62,897 nt of DNA from Bacteroidales bacterium (lineage in GTDB: Bacteria > Bacteroidota > Bacteroidia > Bacteroidales > F082): the NCBI GenBank assembly GCA_017537965.1, contig JAFYJV010000015.1:1-62897 (forward strand), written 5' to 3'. The number at the start of each line of letters is the position of its first letter. The stretch's first letter is position 1. The position numbers and the translations under genes are program-made. Of this stretch, positions 34,906 to 43,728 are shown piece by piece. The notes under the pieces are model-generated. The model saw only the letters and a program-made list of their open reading frames with translations, did not search any database and was not told where the DNA came from.

Positions 34906-35047
34906 AATGCCCCCTTATCTTCTCATTGAGGAGGTCTTGGAATTCTTCCAATGAGAAGCAGCCCTTCAAAGTCTTTGGATAAACCTTTTTCTTTGAATTG
35001 CGGACAGGCGACTTTGTCTTCGTAGTTGTGACTATCGTGGTTTGCAT
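34892..35047 (-). CDS. Small antitoxin partner of the ParE-like toxin
   Basis: 51 residues from ATG 35047 (MQTTIVTTTKTKSPVRN). A basic N-terminus precedes a short acidic helix CFSLEEFQDLLNEKI, the usual toxin-wrapping tail of small antitoxins. No DNA-binding fold can be named. The call rests on size, order and the 14-nt overlap with the toxin gene. Confidence 0.65.
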   Translation of the reverse strand: MQTTIVTTTKTKSPVRNSKKKVYPKTLKGCFSLEEFQDLLNEKIRGHYEEV

Positions 35048-35066
35048 ACGATTCCTTTCTGACCTA

Positions 35067-35074
35067 CAAAAATA
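35067..35074 (-). promoter_or_regulatory. Candidate -7 box of the ParDE-like pair
   Basis: TATTTTTG on the minus strand; a second identical box is at 35098-35105. Either could serve the antitoxin gene at 35047. Confidence 0.45.
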
Positions 35075-35235
35075 AAACAATTCTGTTCATTAGGGTGCAA
35101 AAATACGAAAAAATACAAAATGCTAATTAATTCATTATAATTTTTAAAATAATTATTCTATTTTTATAATATCTCAATCAACTTCAAATAGCCCCCACAA
35201 CACATCCACAAAAGACCCGCGAGTCGGTAAAGATA

Positions 35236-35266
35236 AAAAAAGCCACAACCTAAAGGCCACGGCTTA
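35236..35266 (-). terminator. Candidate terminator of dsbD
   Basis: On the minus strand AAGCC and GGCTT enclose a partly paired interior and are followed by a run of seven T. Interior pairing is poor. The rest of 35,106-35,235 holds nothing recognisable. Confidence 0.45.
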
Positions 35267-35283
35267 TTAGGATATGGAGCGCA

Positions 35284-37347
35284 CTAATCCAAAACGTGTT
35301 GATAGAACGTGCCCTCTTGGAAGTGCTTGATGCCGTCTTTCAAGAAGCTAACGAATGCGTCCTTGTCGAGGTCGTATGCGCGTGGCTTCATCAAGAGGTT
35401 GCCGTTGTGATCCATCAAACAATAGTATGGCTGGGCGTTGGTGCCGAACTTGGATATTTGGAAGTCGGCGTTTTTGCGACCGATGGTCTTCTTCTCTTTG
35501 CCGTCATAGCTTGATGTGTACCATTCCTCCTTGGGCAACGAGGCTTTGTCATCGACATACAGCGCACACAGGATGAAGTCGTTGCGCAGCATGTCCTTCA
35601 CACGTGGATCACTCCACACGTTGGCTTCCATCTCGCGACAGTTTACACAGCCATGACCCGTGAAGTCAATGAAGATGGGCTTGCCCTGAGCCTTGGCGCA
35701 ATTCAATGCCTGGTCGTAGTCGAAATAGCCCTTCAGGTTATGGGCAAGATGGAACAAGTCGGCATATTTGGGCTCTTCGCAGAGCACATCCACAGGAACT
35801 GCTTTCACGTCCCCTTGAGGAGCCACCGACATATTGGCAAACTTGGCATCCACATATTCAATCACCTTCTCGCTATTCTCCTCGATGATTCTATTCAGGT
35901 CGAAGTCAAGGGTTTGCTTTGGCGGAAGATAGCCAGAAAGGGCCTTCAACGGAGCGCCCCACATGCCTGGGATCATATAGATGACAAAGGTGAAGTCGAT
36001 GATGATCAGGATCAAGCGGAACACGCCCAACTCCTTCACTTCCTTCTCGCCCTTGAAACGGATCTTGCCCAAAAGATAGAAGCCCAGTAAGGCGAAGCAT
36101 ACGATCCAGATGCCTAGATAGACCTCACGGTCGAGCAGATGCCAATGGTAGGTTTGGTCGGCAACGCTCAGGAACTTGAAGCCGAGGGCGACTTCGATGA
36201 AGCCCAAGACCACCTTCACGGAGTTAAGCCAGCCGCCGCTCTTGGGCAGACGCTGCAACAAGTTCGGGAAGAAGGCAAACAAGGCAAATGGCAATGCGAA
36301 TGCCACTGCAAAGGCAAACATGGTCACGATGGGCGCCCAGAACTCGCCGGAAGTCGATTTGATCAGCACAGTGCCCACGATGGGACCCGTACAGGCAAAC
36401 GACACCAGCACCAAAGTCAAGGCCATGAAGAAGATGCCGCCGAGGTTCTTGGTGTTCTGTTTGCTGTCGCTCTTGTTCACCATGTTGCTTCCCAGAGTGA
36501 TCTCGAAAGCGCCAAAGAAAGAGGCGGCAAAGACCATGAACACCAGGAAGAAGATGATGTTCGGCAGCCAGTGCGTAGCCAGCCAGTTGAAGATGTCGGC
36601 CGTCACACTATTGCCGCCAACCAACCAGGTCACCAATATGATGATGGCAATGGGCAAGGTGTAAAGCAACACGATGAAGAGGAAATACATGAAAGCCTTG
36701 AAACGGCCCTGGGCTTTGGTCTCGCCCTCGCCATGCATGAAGAACGACACCGTCATGGGGATCATCGGGAAAACACAAGGCGTCAACAGTGCGGCAAAAC
36801 CCCAGAGGATGGCCTCGAGGATCATGGCCCAGATATTGGACTTGCCATGGCCGCCAACACCCTCATCGTCAGCCGCTGTCAGCACCGCATCGCCGTATGT
36901 CAGATCAATGTCTTCGGTAAGCGAAACGCAGCTGCCGTCTTTGCAAGCTTGGTAATCCAACTCGCCCACCAGCTGGAAAGGACCATCCTTGAGCTTCTTG
37001 AACTTCTGCGCAAACGAGGCGGCACCCGAAAACTGCTTGTATTCCACTTCAAAGATATCGTCGTAATACAACGCAACATCAGTCAAGTCGCGCCCACCGC
37101 CCACGGGCATGTAATACTCAGTCGTGTCGAAACTGAACACCGTCGGCAGCGGGGCCATGTCGGGCATGTCGGTGGAATAGATGTGGAACATTGGCTCGAT
37201 GGTCGCCGTGGCCACCAGCTCAAATTCCTCGTCATTCAGATCCTGGATCTCGAACTTCCATTGCACCGGATCAAGCACCAGTGACTGGGCTCTCATTGCA
37301 AAAGCTGTCGAAAAGACCAGCATGAGAGCGATAAACAATTTTTTCAT
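35284..37347 (-). CDS. dsbD: Thiol:disulfide interchange protein DsbD
   Basis: 687 residues. Signal peptide, then an N-terminal periplasmic domain with the pair CKDGSC (near 138). The membrane domain starts near 170 with the redox Cys in LLTPCVFPMIP; its partner is in VSFACTGPIVG. A C-terminal thioredoxin-like domain has GHGCVNCREME (near 585). Electrons pass from cytoplasmic thioredoxin through the membrane to periplasmic thiol acceptors. Length and order are normal for Bacteroidota DsbD. The promoter is flanked by an inverted repeat. Confidence 0.93.
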   Translation of the reverse strand: MKKLFIALMLVFSTAFAMRAQSLVLDPVQWKFEIQDLNDEEFELVATATIEPMFHIYSTDMPDMAPLPTVFSFDTTEYYMPVGGGRDLTDVALYYDDIFEVEYKQFSGAASFAQKFKKLKDGPFQLVGELDYQACKDGSCVSLTEDIDLTYGDAVLTAADDEGVGGHGKSNIWAMILEAILWGFAALLTPCVFPMIPMTVSFFMHGEGETKAQGRFKAFMYFLFIVLLYTLPIAIIILVTWLVGGNSVTADIFNWLATHWLPNIIFFLVFMVFAASFFGAFEITLGSNMVNKSDSKQNTKNLGGIFFMALTLVLVSFACTGPIVGTVLIKSTSGEFWAPIVTMFAFAVAFALPFALFAFFPNLLQRLPKSGGWLNSVKVVLGFIEVALGFKFLSVADQTYHWHLLDREVYLGIWIVCFALLGFYLLGKIRFKGEKEVKELGVFRLILIIIDFTFVIYMIPGMWGAPLKALSGYLPPKQTLDFDLNRIIEENSEKVIEYVDAKFANMSVAPQGDVKAVPVDVLCEEPKYADLFHLAHNLKGYFDYDQALNCAKAQGKPIFIDFTGHGCVNCREMEANVWSDPRVKDMLRNDFILCALYVDDKASLPKEEWYTSSYDGKEKKTIGRKNADFQISKFGTNAQPYYCLMDHNGNLLMKPRAYDLDKDAFVSFLKDGIKHFQEGTFYQHVLD

Positions 37348-37364
37348 CGAAAAGTAAGATTATT

Positions 37365-37390
37365 AGATTTGCCGCAAAAATAGCAAATCT
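37365..37390. repeat. Inverted repeat flanking the dsbD -7 box
   Basis: AGATTTGC (37365-37372) and GCAAATCT (37383-37390) enclose exactly ten bases that contain the minus-strand box TATTTTTG (37375-37382). A regulator binding here would block RNA polymerase. Confidence 0.65.
37375..37382 (-). promoter_or_regulatory. Promoter -7 box of dsbD
   Basis: TATTTTTG on the minus strand, 27 nt before the ATG at 37347. Confidence 0.55.
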
Positions 37391-37413
37391 GCCTCAACCA
37401 CAACACAAAAAGA

Positions 37414-38739
37414 TCAATCTTTTATGCTTACTTTCAAAATCGTACGAGTGGCATTAGTCACCTTGAAGCGCTCATCCACACGAAGGCCCACTATCCAAAC
37501 GATTTCCTCATCAGCAGTCAGCAACACGGAAATGTTTTCCTTTTGACTTGTTGTGAGCTTCAAGTCTTTCAAAAAATCACTTAACAGTCGAGAGCCTTTC
37601 ATCCCGATGGGATGGAAACGGTCTCCAGCCTGCCATTTCCTAAGTTTGAGCGGAAACGTCAGTTTGTCATAGTCCATTTGGGCCACCTCAGGAGATTTGT
37701 CGAGGATATACCTGTCGTCATTGGCAAACTGTTCATAAGACAACTCATCAAGGGCATCTTGTTGTTGGCACAAAGGGGTCAGCTCAAGTCCATCGCGCTC
37801 AACAGTCACCCGATGGGTAGGCGAAAAGAATGCCGTCCCCGGTTGTCCGTTCAAGGCTTCATAGACAAAGTGAACTTGGTCGCTGTTGAAACCATAATTG
37901 CGGAGCCATTCGAAAAGGAGGAGTGAGGAGTGAGGAATTCTTTGGGTTTCGCCGTCTTGCGTTACCATCTGATCCAGCTTTTCCTTCAGCAACTCCCTAT
38001 AGAGTTCATTCTCCGATGCCAAATGGCTGATGGATTTTAGAATCGATGCCCTACTCTCTTTGGAGATCTTGTCGATCACGGGAAGCAATTCATGGCGGAT
38101 CTTATTGCGGAGAAACTGGGTCTCGACATTGGTATGGTCTTCACGCCATTTGATCCCATTTTCGATAGCATATTGATGGATCTCTTCCCTTGAGAAATCA
38201 AGCAAAGGACGAATGATGTTGCCGTTGACGGGTTGCATTCCTTTCAGGCCTCGGATGCCCGCACCTCTTAAAAGATTAATGAAGAACGTCTCCAGCTGGT
38301 CATCGGCATGATGGGCTACGGCAATGTATTCATAGCCTAACTGTTGGCGCAACTCCTCAAACCAGGCATAGCGCAACTCACGGGCGGCCATCTCGATGGA
38401 AAGGCCTTGTTCCTTGGCATAACACGTCGTGTCAAATTGCTTCACATAGAGCGTCAAGCCATTTCGTTCGGCATAATCACGAACAAACTGCTCATCATCA
38501 TCGGACTCCTCACCACGCAGGTGGAAGTTGCAATGGGCAAGCACAAAGTCGGCCTTGGCTTTCAGCAGCAGATCGGCAAGCACCATCGAATCGATACCGC
38601 CGCTGATGGCGAGGATTATTTTTTTGTTTGCGATATGGGATTCTACCCCCAGGTTTCGCTTCGCTTCACTTGAGGTTATTGAGACGTCACCTCTCCGAGG
38701 CGCTTCTCGGCCAGTCTCTTTTCCACTATGAGGAGTCAC
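37414..38739 (-). CDS. tilS: tRNA(Ile)-lysidine synthase
   Basis: 441 residues if the GTG at 38739 is used. The P-loop SGGIDSMVL, LAHCNFHLRGEESDDDEQF, VAHHADDQLETFFINLLRG and GLKGM identify TilS, which makes lysidine at position 34 of tRNA-Ile(CAU) using ATP and lysine. Residues 1-38 are poorly conserved-looking and encoded by a palindromic, repeat-rich stretch; no standard start lies between 38739 and the P-loop, so the start is uncertain. A heptamer repeat lies inside the gene (37918-37938) and encodes IPHSSLL in frame, apparently in the linker before the C-terminal domain (which ends KVTNATRTILKVS). Confidence 0.9.
   Translation of the reverse strand: MTPHSGKETGREAPRRGDVSITSSEAKRNLGVESHIANKKIILAISGGIDSMVLADLLLKAKADFVLAHCNFHLRGEESDDDEQFVRDYAERNGLTLYVKQFDTTCYAKEQGLSIEMAARELRYAWFEELRQQLGYEYIAVAHHADDQLETFFINLLRGAGIRGLKGMQPVNGNIIRPLLDFSREEIHQYAIENGIKWREDHTNVETQFLRNKIRHELLPVIDKISKESRASILKSISHLASENELYRELLKEKLDQMVTQDGETQRIPHSSLLLFEWLRNYGFNSDQVHFVYEALNGQPGTAFFSPTHRVTVERDGLELTPLCQQQDALDELSYEQFANDDRYILDKSPEVAQMDYDKLTFPLKLRKWQAGDRFHPIGMKGSRLLSDFLKDLKLTTSQKENISVLLTADEEIVWIVGLRVDERFKVTNATRTILKVSIKD
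37918..37938. repeat. Heptamer repeat inside tilS, three units
   Basis: GAGGAGT, GAGGAGT, GAGGAAT on the plus strand. Because 21 nt is a multiple of three it keeps the tilS frame. Confidence 0.7.
38681..38718. repeat. Palindromic element in the 5' part of tilS
   Basis: GAGAC (38681-38685) pairs with GTCTC (38714-38718) and CCGAG (38695-38699) with CTCGG (38706-38710). It codes for the divergent TilS N-terminus. Confidence 0.55.
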
Positions 38740-38772
38740 TTCTTACTTCTTACTTCTTACTTCTTACTTCTT
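38738..38772. repeat. Perfect heptamer repeat ACTTCTT, five units
   Basis: Five exact copies of ACTTCTT between tilS and the flavin reductase gene. The array continues into the last codons (KKKK) of the flavin reductase. Confidence 0.9.
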
Positions 38773-39330
38773 TTTCTTCACCGAAAACCCAAATCCGCCA
38801 ATCTTTTCTCCCAGCCCATAATATTTCCCATGGGAATAAGCCAACGGCCGTGCATGATTCAGTTGGAAAGCGCCCGTACCTTTATCTATCAAATCTTCCT
38901 CCGCGTCGATGGCGACCACATTGGCGATGAACATGTCGTGCGATCCCAACTCTTTCACTTCCACCACCTTGCATTCGATGCTCAGCGGCGACTCCTTAAT
39001 CAAAGGTGCCTTCACGATTTGAGCCGGTTCCGTATGCAAATGCATCTGCTTGAACTTGTTGTAGTCCCTACCCGATCGCACCCCGCACCAATCTGTGGCC
39101 GCAGCCAATTCTTCCGTTGTCAGGTTGATCACAAACTCCATGTTCTTCAATATAATGTCATGCGAATGGCGTTCTTTCCTCACGGAAATATAGCACATAG
39201 GCGGATCAGAACAAATAGTGCCTGTCCAGCCGATGGTGATGATGTTATAATTCTCCTCGCAGTCGCCGCAGGTGACCATCACGGCAGGCAAAGGATAGAT
39301 CAAGGTTCCAGGTTTGAAAGGGATTTTCAT
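38764..39330 (-). CDS. Flavin reductase family protein
   Basis: 188 residues from ATG 39330 (MKIPFKPGTLIYPLPAVMVT). NIITIGWTGTICSDPPMCYISVR and HDIILKNMEFVINLTTE match the split-barrel FMN-binding flavin reductases found throughout Bacteroidota. It probably reduces or binds FMN; the partner enzyme is unknown. The C-terminal lysine run overlaps the heptamer array. The start at 39354 lies inside the korB terminator region and was rejected. Confidence 0.88.
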   Translation of the reverse strand: MKIPFKPGTLIYPLPAVMVTCGDCEENYNIITIGWTGTICSDPPMCYISVRKERHSHDIILKNMEFVINLTTEELAAATDWCGVRSGRDYNKFKQMHLHTEPAQIVKAPLIKESPLSIECKVVEVKELGSHDMFIANVVAIDAEEDLIDKGTGAFQLNHARPLAYSHGKYYGLGEKIGGFGFSVKKKK

Positions 39331-39341
39331 GGTATTAATAC

Positions 39342-39370
39342 GTAGGGCTGCCACATTGTGACAGCCCTAC
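39342..39370 (-). terminator. Terminator of the korA-korB operon
   Basis: GTAGGGCTG (39342-39350) pairs with CAGCCCTAC (39362-39370), extended by CAC/GTG, with an AT-rich tail on the minus strand. Confidence 0.75.
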
Positions 39371-39399
39371 AAATTTACGATTATTTTCAAATAATCAAA

Positions 39400-40431
39400 T
39401 TATTCGATGTTCCATGTGGAGCCACTATTCAGCAGGTCATCCATGCAATGGATCTTCGAGGCGGCCTTTTCCTTCTCGATGACCTCGTCGAGGCTATCGT
39501 TGAAGGTCGGGGCTTTCACGTCGCGGATCACGCCGATGGCGACCGGGAAATGAGGCGGTGCCATGTGGGCCAGCATCATGTGAAGACCAGTGTCCTCGAG
39601 GGTCTTGTCATGAACGAGGATGTCCTTCTCAGTGATGCCGTTCTCGCCGATGGTGACCACTTCAAGCTGATTGCCATTGAGGCGTATACCCTTGTCGCGG
39701 TTCTTGCCGAAGATCAGCGGCTGGCCGTGGACGCACTTCACTTGCATGTCGTCGCGGACGTCCTTACCGGTGATGTTCTCATGCACGCCATTCGAGAAAA
39801 TCATGCAGTTTTGCAGGACCTCTGTCACAGCGATACCGTCATGTTTGTATGACTCCATGAAGATCTCGGTAAGTTCCTTGGGGTTGACATCCACGCCACG
39901 GGCGAAGAAGGTCGCCTTGGCACCGATGGCGAGTTCGCCAGGGTTGAAAGGATCTTCGTAAGTGCCTTGAGGCGAAGTCTTGGTCTTGGTACCGCGGAAG
40001 GTGCAGGGTGAGAACTGACCCTTGGTCATGCCGTAGATACGGTTGTTGAACAGGATCAAGTTGATGTCGATGTTACGGCGGCAGGCATGGATGAAGTGGT
40101 TGCCTCCGATGGCGGTGCAGTCACCGTCGCCGGTGATCATCCAAACGCTCAGCTTCGGGTTGGCCAGCTTCACGCCAGTGGCGGCGGCAGCGGCGCGACC
40201 GTGGATGCTATGGAATCCGTAGGTGTTCATATAATAAGGGAAGCGCGAGGAGCATCCGATGCCGGACACCACCACGATGTCTTCCTTCTTAACGCCCAAC
40301 TTGGGAAATACGTCTTGCATGGCCTTCAGGATGGCATGGTCGCCGCAGCCGGGGCACCATTTCACCACCTGATCACTTGCAAAATCCTCTTTAGTCAACA
40401 TGACTTCTTGTTCGATATTTTGATTTTCCAT
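39400..40431 (-). CDS. korB: 2-oxoacid:ferredoxin oxidoreductase, beta subunit
   Basis: 343 residues. KWCPGCGDHAILKAM (cluster-side Cys pair), GIGCSSRFPYYM, the thiamine-diphosphate motif GDGDCTAIGGNHFIHA and NNRIYGMTKGQ place it in the KorB group. With KorA it oxidises 2-oxoglutarate or a related 2-oxoacid with CoA and passes electrons to ferredoxin, reversibly. It is 7 nt downstream of korA. Confidence 0.93.
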   Translation of the reverse strand: MENQNIEQEVMLTKEDFASDQVVKWCPGCGDHAILKAMQDVFPKLGVKKEDIVVVSGIGCSSRFPYYMNTYGFHSIHGRAAAAATGVKLANPKLSVWMITGDGDCTAIGGNHFIHACRRNIDINLILFNNRIYGMTKGQFSPCTFRGTKTKTSPQGTYEDPFNPGELAIGAKATFFARGVDVNPKELTEIFMESYKHDGIAVTEVLQNCMIFSNGVHENITGKDVRDDMQVKCVHGQPLIFGKNRDKGIRLNGNQLEVVTIGENGITEKDILVHDKTLEDTGLHMMLAHMAPPHFPVAIGVIRDVKAPTFNDSLDEVIEKEKAASKIHCMDDLLNSGSTWNIE

Positions 40432-40438
40432 GGTCGTA

Positions 40439-42280
40439 TTATTTTAAGAGGTCGTTAAACTTGGTCTCCAGTTCGTTGATGGTGAACGGCAGACCCATCA
40501 CCTTATTATATTGTTCTGATTTGTATTCCGGGAAGTTCATGCGGAGATACTTGGCAAATTGGCCACGGTTGATCTCGCAAACCAAGATCTTCTTGTGACC
40601 CTTAAGCACTTCCTCTGTATTGCGCGGCAGCGGCATGATATAGTCGAAATGCGCGTGGGCGATCGACTTACCCTGTTCCATGAGGTTCTCGACGGCAGTG
40701 CGGATCACGCCGAAGGTGCCACCCCAGCTGACGACGAGGAGGTCGGCGTTCTTGTCGCCGTAGATCTCTTGCAGCGGGATGTCGTTGGCAACGCGGGCGA
40801 CCTTCTCCTCGCGGAGTTCGGTCATACGCTGGTGGTTCTCCGGGTTGGTGGAGAGGTTACCCTTGCCGTCTTCCTTTTCCAGACCGCCTACGCGGTGACG
40901 CAGACCGGGAGTTCCAGGGATAGCCCATTCACGACGGAGCCATTTCTCGTCACGACGGAACGGCATATAGTCGGGATCATTGGCTTTGGCGATAGGAGGA
41001 GTAATGGTCGGAAGGTCGGCCATCTTGGGGATGCGGAACACCTCTGAGCCATTGCCGAGGGAGCCATCGCTAAGCATGATGACAGGAGTCATGTGCTCCA
41101 AGGCGAGACGGGCAGCTTCGAAAGCGGCATAGAAGCAGTCGGCAGAGCTACGGGCGGCGATGACGATCAACGGAGCGTCGCCATTACGGCCGTAGAGTGC
41201 CTGCAACAGGTCGCTCTGCTCGAACTTGGTCGGCAGACCCGTTGAAGGACCGCCACGCTGCACGTCGATGATCACCAACGGAAGCTCAGTCATCACAGCC
41301 AGACCCATGGCTTCACTCTTCAGCGAGAGGCCAGGACCCGAAGTGGTGGTGACAGCGAGGCAGCCTGTATAGGCGGCACCGATGGATGACATGATGCCAG
41401 CGATCTCGTCTTCAGCTTGGTAGGCCTTGACGTTTAAGTTCTTGTATTTGGTCAGTTCTGCCAGAATGTCAGTGGCAGGGGTAATAGGATAGGAACCGAG
41501 GAACAACGGACGGCCAGATTTCTCTGATGCAGCCATCAAACCCCAAGCGGCGGCAGTGTTGCCCGTGATGTTGCGGTACTTTCCCTTCTCAAGGTCAGCG
41601 GCTTCCACCTTGTAGGTATTGGTGAAGAGTTCCCAAGTATCAGCATAGTGGTAACCGGCGTCGAGCACGGTACGGTTGGCTTTGATCACTAGGTCCTTGC
41701 CTTTGAACTTGGTCTCGAAATAGGCATATACGGTGTCCAGCTCGCGGTTGAAGAGATACATCACAATACCGAGAGCGAACATATTCTTCGATTTCAGCAT
41801 CGCCTTATTGTCCATGCCGAAGTCCTTCAAAGCCTCTTTGGTAAGTTCCGAAATCGGGGCTTTCACTACCTGGTAGTCGGCTAAGGTGCCATCCGTGGTA
41901 GGATCAGCTTCATAACCAGCCTTTTCCAGCGCCTTGTCGGTGATGGAGTCGGTGTCGATGATGATGATGGTGCCGGGACGGAGCCAACGCATGTTGGCTT
42001 TGATGGAGGCCGGGTTCATGGCCACGAGGACATCGCAGAGGTCACCGGTGGAATGGATGGGCTTGTGACCGAAATGAACTTGGAATCCAGAGACGCCAGC
42101 GACGGTTCCTTGCGGAGGACGGATTTCAGCTGGATAGTCGGGGAAGGTGGCGAAATCGTTTCCGGCGAAAGCCGTCGAATCGGAGAAAAGATTTCCGGTA
42201 AGTTGCATACCATCGCCCGAGTCGCCCGCAAAGCGGATCACGACATGCTCAAGGGCTACAACTTTACTTTTTCCTGTCAT
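40439..42280 (-). CDS. korA: 2-oxoacid:acceptor oxidoreductase, alpha subunit (gamma-alpha fusion)
   Basis: 613 residues from ATG 42280 (MTGKSKVVALEHVVIRFAGD). The N-terminal gamma domain (GDSGDGMQLTGNLF) is fused to the alpha domain (YPITPATDILAEL, YQAEDEIAGIMSSIGAAYTG, TTTSGPGLSLKSEAMG). Together with KorB it forms the two-gene 2-oxoglutarate-type enzyme usual in Bacteroidota. The earlier in-frame start (42484) is upstream of the promoter and rejected. A 2[4Fe-4S] ferredoxin, a likely acceptor, is encoded divergently 220 bp away. Confidence 0.93.
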   Translation of the reverse strand: MTGKSKVVALEHVVIRFAGDSGDGMQLTGNLFSDSTAFAGNDFATFPDYPAEIRPPQGTVAGVSGFQVHFGHKPIHSTGDLCDVLVAMNPASIKANMRWLRPGTIIIIDTDSITDKALEKAGYEADPTTDGTLADYQVVKAPISELTKEALKDFGMDNKAMLKSKNMFALGIVMYLFNRELDTVYAYFETKFKGKDLVIKANRTVLDAGYHYADTWELFTNTYKVEAADLEKGKYRNITGNTAAAWGLMAASEKSGRPLFLGSYPITPATDILAELTKYKNLNVKAYQAEDEIAGIMSSIGAAYTGCLAVTTTSGPGLSLKSEAMGLAVMTELPLVIIDVQRGGPSTGLPTKFEQSDLLQALYGRNGDAPLIVIAARSSADCFYAAFEAARLALEHMTPVIMLSDGSLGNGSEVFRIPKMADLPTITPPIAKANDPDYMPFRRDEKWLRREWAIPGTPGLRHRVGGLEKEDGKGNLSTNPENHQRMTELREEKVARVANDIPLQEIYGDKNADLLVVSWGGTFGVIRTAVENLMEQGKSIAHAHFDYIMPLPRNTEEVLKGHKKILVCEINRGQFAKYLRMNFPEYKSEQYNKVMGLPFTINELETKFNDLLK

Positions 42281-42339
42281 AATTATTAGATTTAAATTTC
42301 TTATTAGAATATCAAAATTTGGTATCTTTTTTGAAGTTG

Positions 42340-42347
42340 CAAAGGTA
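42340..42347 (-). promoter_or_regulatory. Promoter -7 box of korAB
   Basis: TACCTTTG on the minus strand, 59 nt before the korA ATG. Confidence 0.6.
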
Positions 42348-42451
42348 CGTTTTAATTCGTAACAAAACCAACAATTGGAAAATCTTTTTTGACCCTTTTT
42401 TAGATCTTTTCTAAATTTCGGGAACATGCCTTCGGATAAGAAACAATGCAG

Positions 42452-42459
42452 TATATTTG
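42452..42459 (+). promoter_or_regulatory. Promoter -7 box of the ferredoxin gene
   Basis: TATATTTG, 41 nt before the ATG at 42501. Confidence 0.6.
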
Positions 42460-42488
42460 CTGCCTCAATAACAGAAACTAACACTTAA

Positions 42489-42668
<180 letters not shown>

Positions 42669-42694
42669 CCATGAAGTAAACTTGTGCATTAAAA

Positions 42695-42728
42695 AAGAAA
42701 AAAGCCTGTTTTTGCAGGCTTTTTTTAT
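42695..42728 (+). terminator. Terminator of the ferredoxin gene
   Basis: AAAGCCTG (42701-42708) and CAGGCTTT (42715-42722) flank a 6-nt loop and are followed by a T run. Confidence 0.9.
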
Positions 42729-42767
42729 TTTTTTCATGCATTGCAAGCATTTTGGCAAAAAATTTGA

Positions 42768-42775
42768 TAAATTTG
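42768..42775 (+). promoter_or_regulatory. Promoter -7 box of the 42851 lipoprotein gene
   Basis: TAAATTTG, 75 nt before the ATG, with TTTGG 13 nt upstream. Confidence 0.5.
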
Positions 42776-42850
42776 CACGGTCTTCTTCGTGAAGCAACAA
42801 TAGAAAGACACTTTAACACTTAAATTATTTACTAACTAAAACATTCAATC

Positions 42851-43672
42851 ATGAAGAAATTAGCTTTGGCACTTGTTTGCCTTTTCAGCGTTGCCTTCTT
42901 TGCAAGCTGCGACCCTGAAGAAACTGTCGTTGAGAATCCGGAACCATCTATTGCCGTTCTCGACATTGAAGGTTACCTTAATGAAGGCTTTGAAGCCAAC
43001 ATCAACACTCCTTATCCATTTGGATTTGTGATGGCATCCAACCCCGAAACCGGCAAAGAACTCGCCTCATTGACCATTTCCACCGTCCAAGGTGAATATG
43101 AAGAAGTGTACAACACCCTGACCATCTCTGGTACCGAGTACGAATACAGAGACACCATCATGTGGGAACTCTCACGCGATGAATTCCTTGGCACTGTCAC
43201 CATCAAGGCCACTGTGACCGATGTTGACAACCAGTCCAAGACCTCTACCATGACCATCAGCGTCTTCAACCCTGCACTTCCGCTCCTCACCAGCCCCTTT
43301 GAGTGGTATCGCCTCGGCAACACCCAGACCGGCCTTGATGAATTCGGACTCTACTGGGAAAACAACCAGAAGGCCACCCACGCTCAAATCAAGCCCAAAG
43401 ATGGTGTTCAGATGTTCTTCTTCGAGCCCGAGGTCTACGATGCAACGACCACCGACATCGAGAAGGCCAGCCTCTTCAACAATGCTGTTGAGACCATGCA
43501 TCCCCAGCCAGTTTACAACAACGTCTCCACTTCCGCCAACGGCACCTACAACGATGTGATCGGCACCATCGATGCCGAAGGCAACACGCACCTGATCCAC
43601 ATTACTAAATGTGTCATAGGCGAATTCGTACCTGCTGGCTATCCTATCACCATCTCTGGTGAAGCCAAATAA
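42851..43672 (+). CDS. Hypothetical lipoprotein
   Basis: 273 residues. The signal LALVCLFSVAFFASC ends in a lipobox Cys followed by an acidic linker. Residues 35-135 look like one Ig-like beta domain (TVTIKATVTDVDNQSKTSTM). Residues 140-270 form a second domain with EWYRLGNTQTGLDEFGLYW, a pattern seen in uncharacterised Bacteroidales surface lipoproteins. No enzymatic motif is visible and the function is unknown. It stands alone between its own promoter and a strong terminator. Confidence 0.75.
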   Translation: MKKLALALVCLFSVAFFASCDPEETVVENPEPSIAVLDIEGYLNEGFEANINTPYPFGFVMASNPETGKELASLTISTVQGEYEEVYNTLTISGTEYEYRDTIMWELSRDEFLGTVTIKATVTDVDNQSKTSTMTISVFNPALPLLTSPFEWYRLGNTQTGLDEFGLYWENNQKATHAQIKPKDGVQMFFFEPEVYDATTTDIEKASLFNNAVETMHPQPVYNNVSTSANGTYNDVIGTIDAEGNTHLIHITKCVIGEFVPAGYPITISGEAK

Positions 43673-43688
43673 GTCAACAATAGTTGAA

Positions 43689-43728
43689 TAAAAAAAACGC
43701 CTCGAAGATTTCGAGGCGTTTTTTTTAT
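43689..43728 (+). terminator. Bidirectional terminator
   Basis: AACGCCTCGAA (43696-43706) and TTCGAGGCGTT (43710-43720) pair perfectly over a 3-nt loop, with A and T runs on either side, between convergent genes. Confidence 0.95.

Noticed and set aside
36139-37284. 381-codon frame opposite dsbD
   Set aside because: Shadow of dsbD, whose Cys motifs and membrane segments are clear.
38738-38772. CRISPR-like array
   Set aside because: The heptamer repeats are contiguous with no spacers and no cas genes are nearby.
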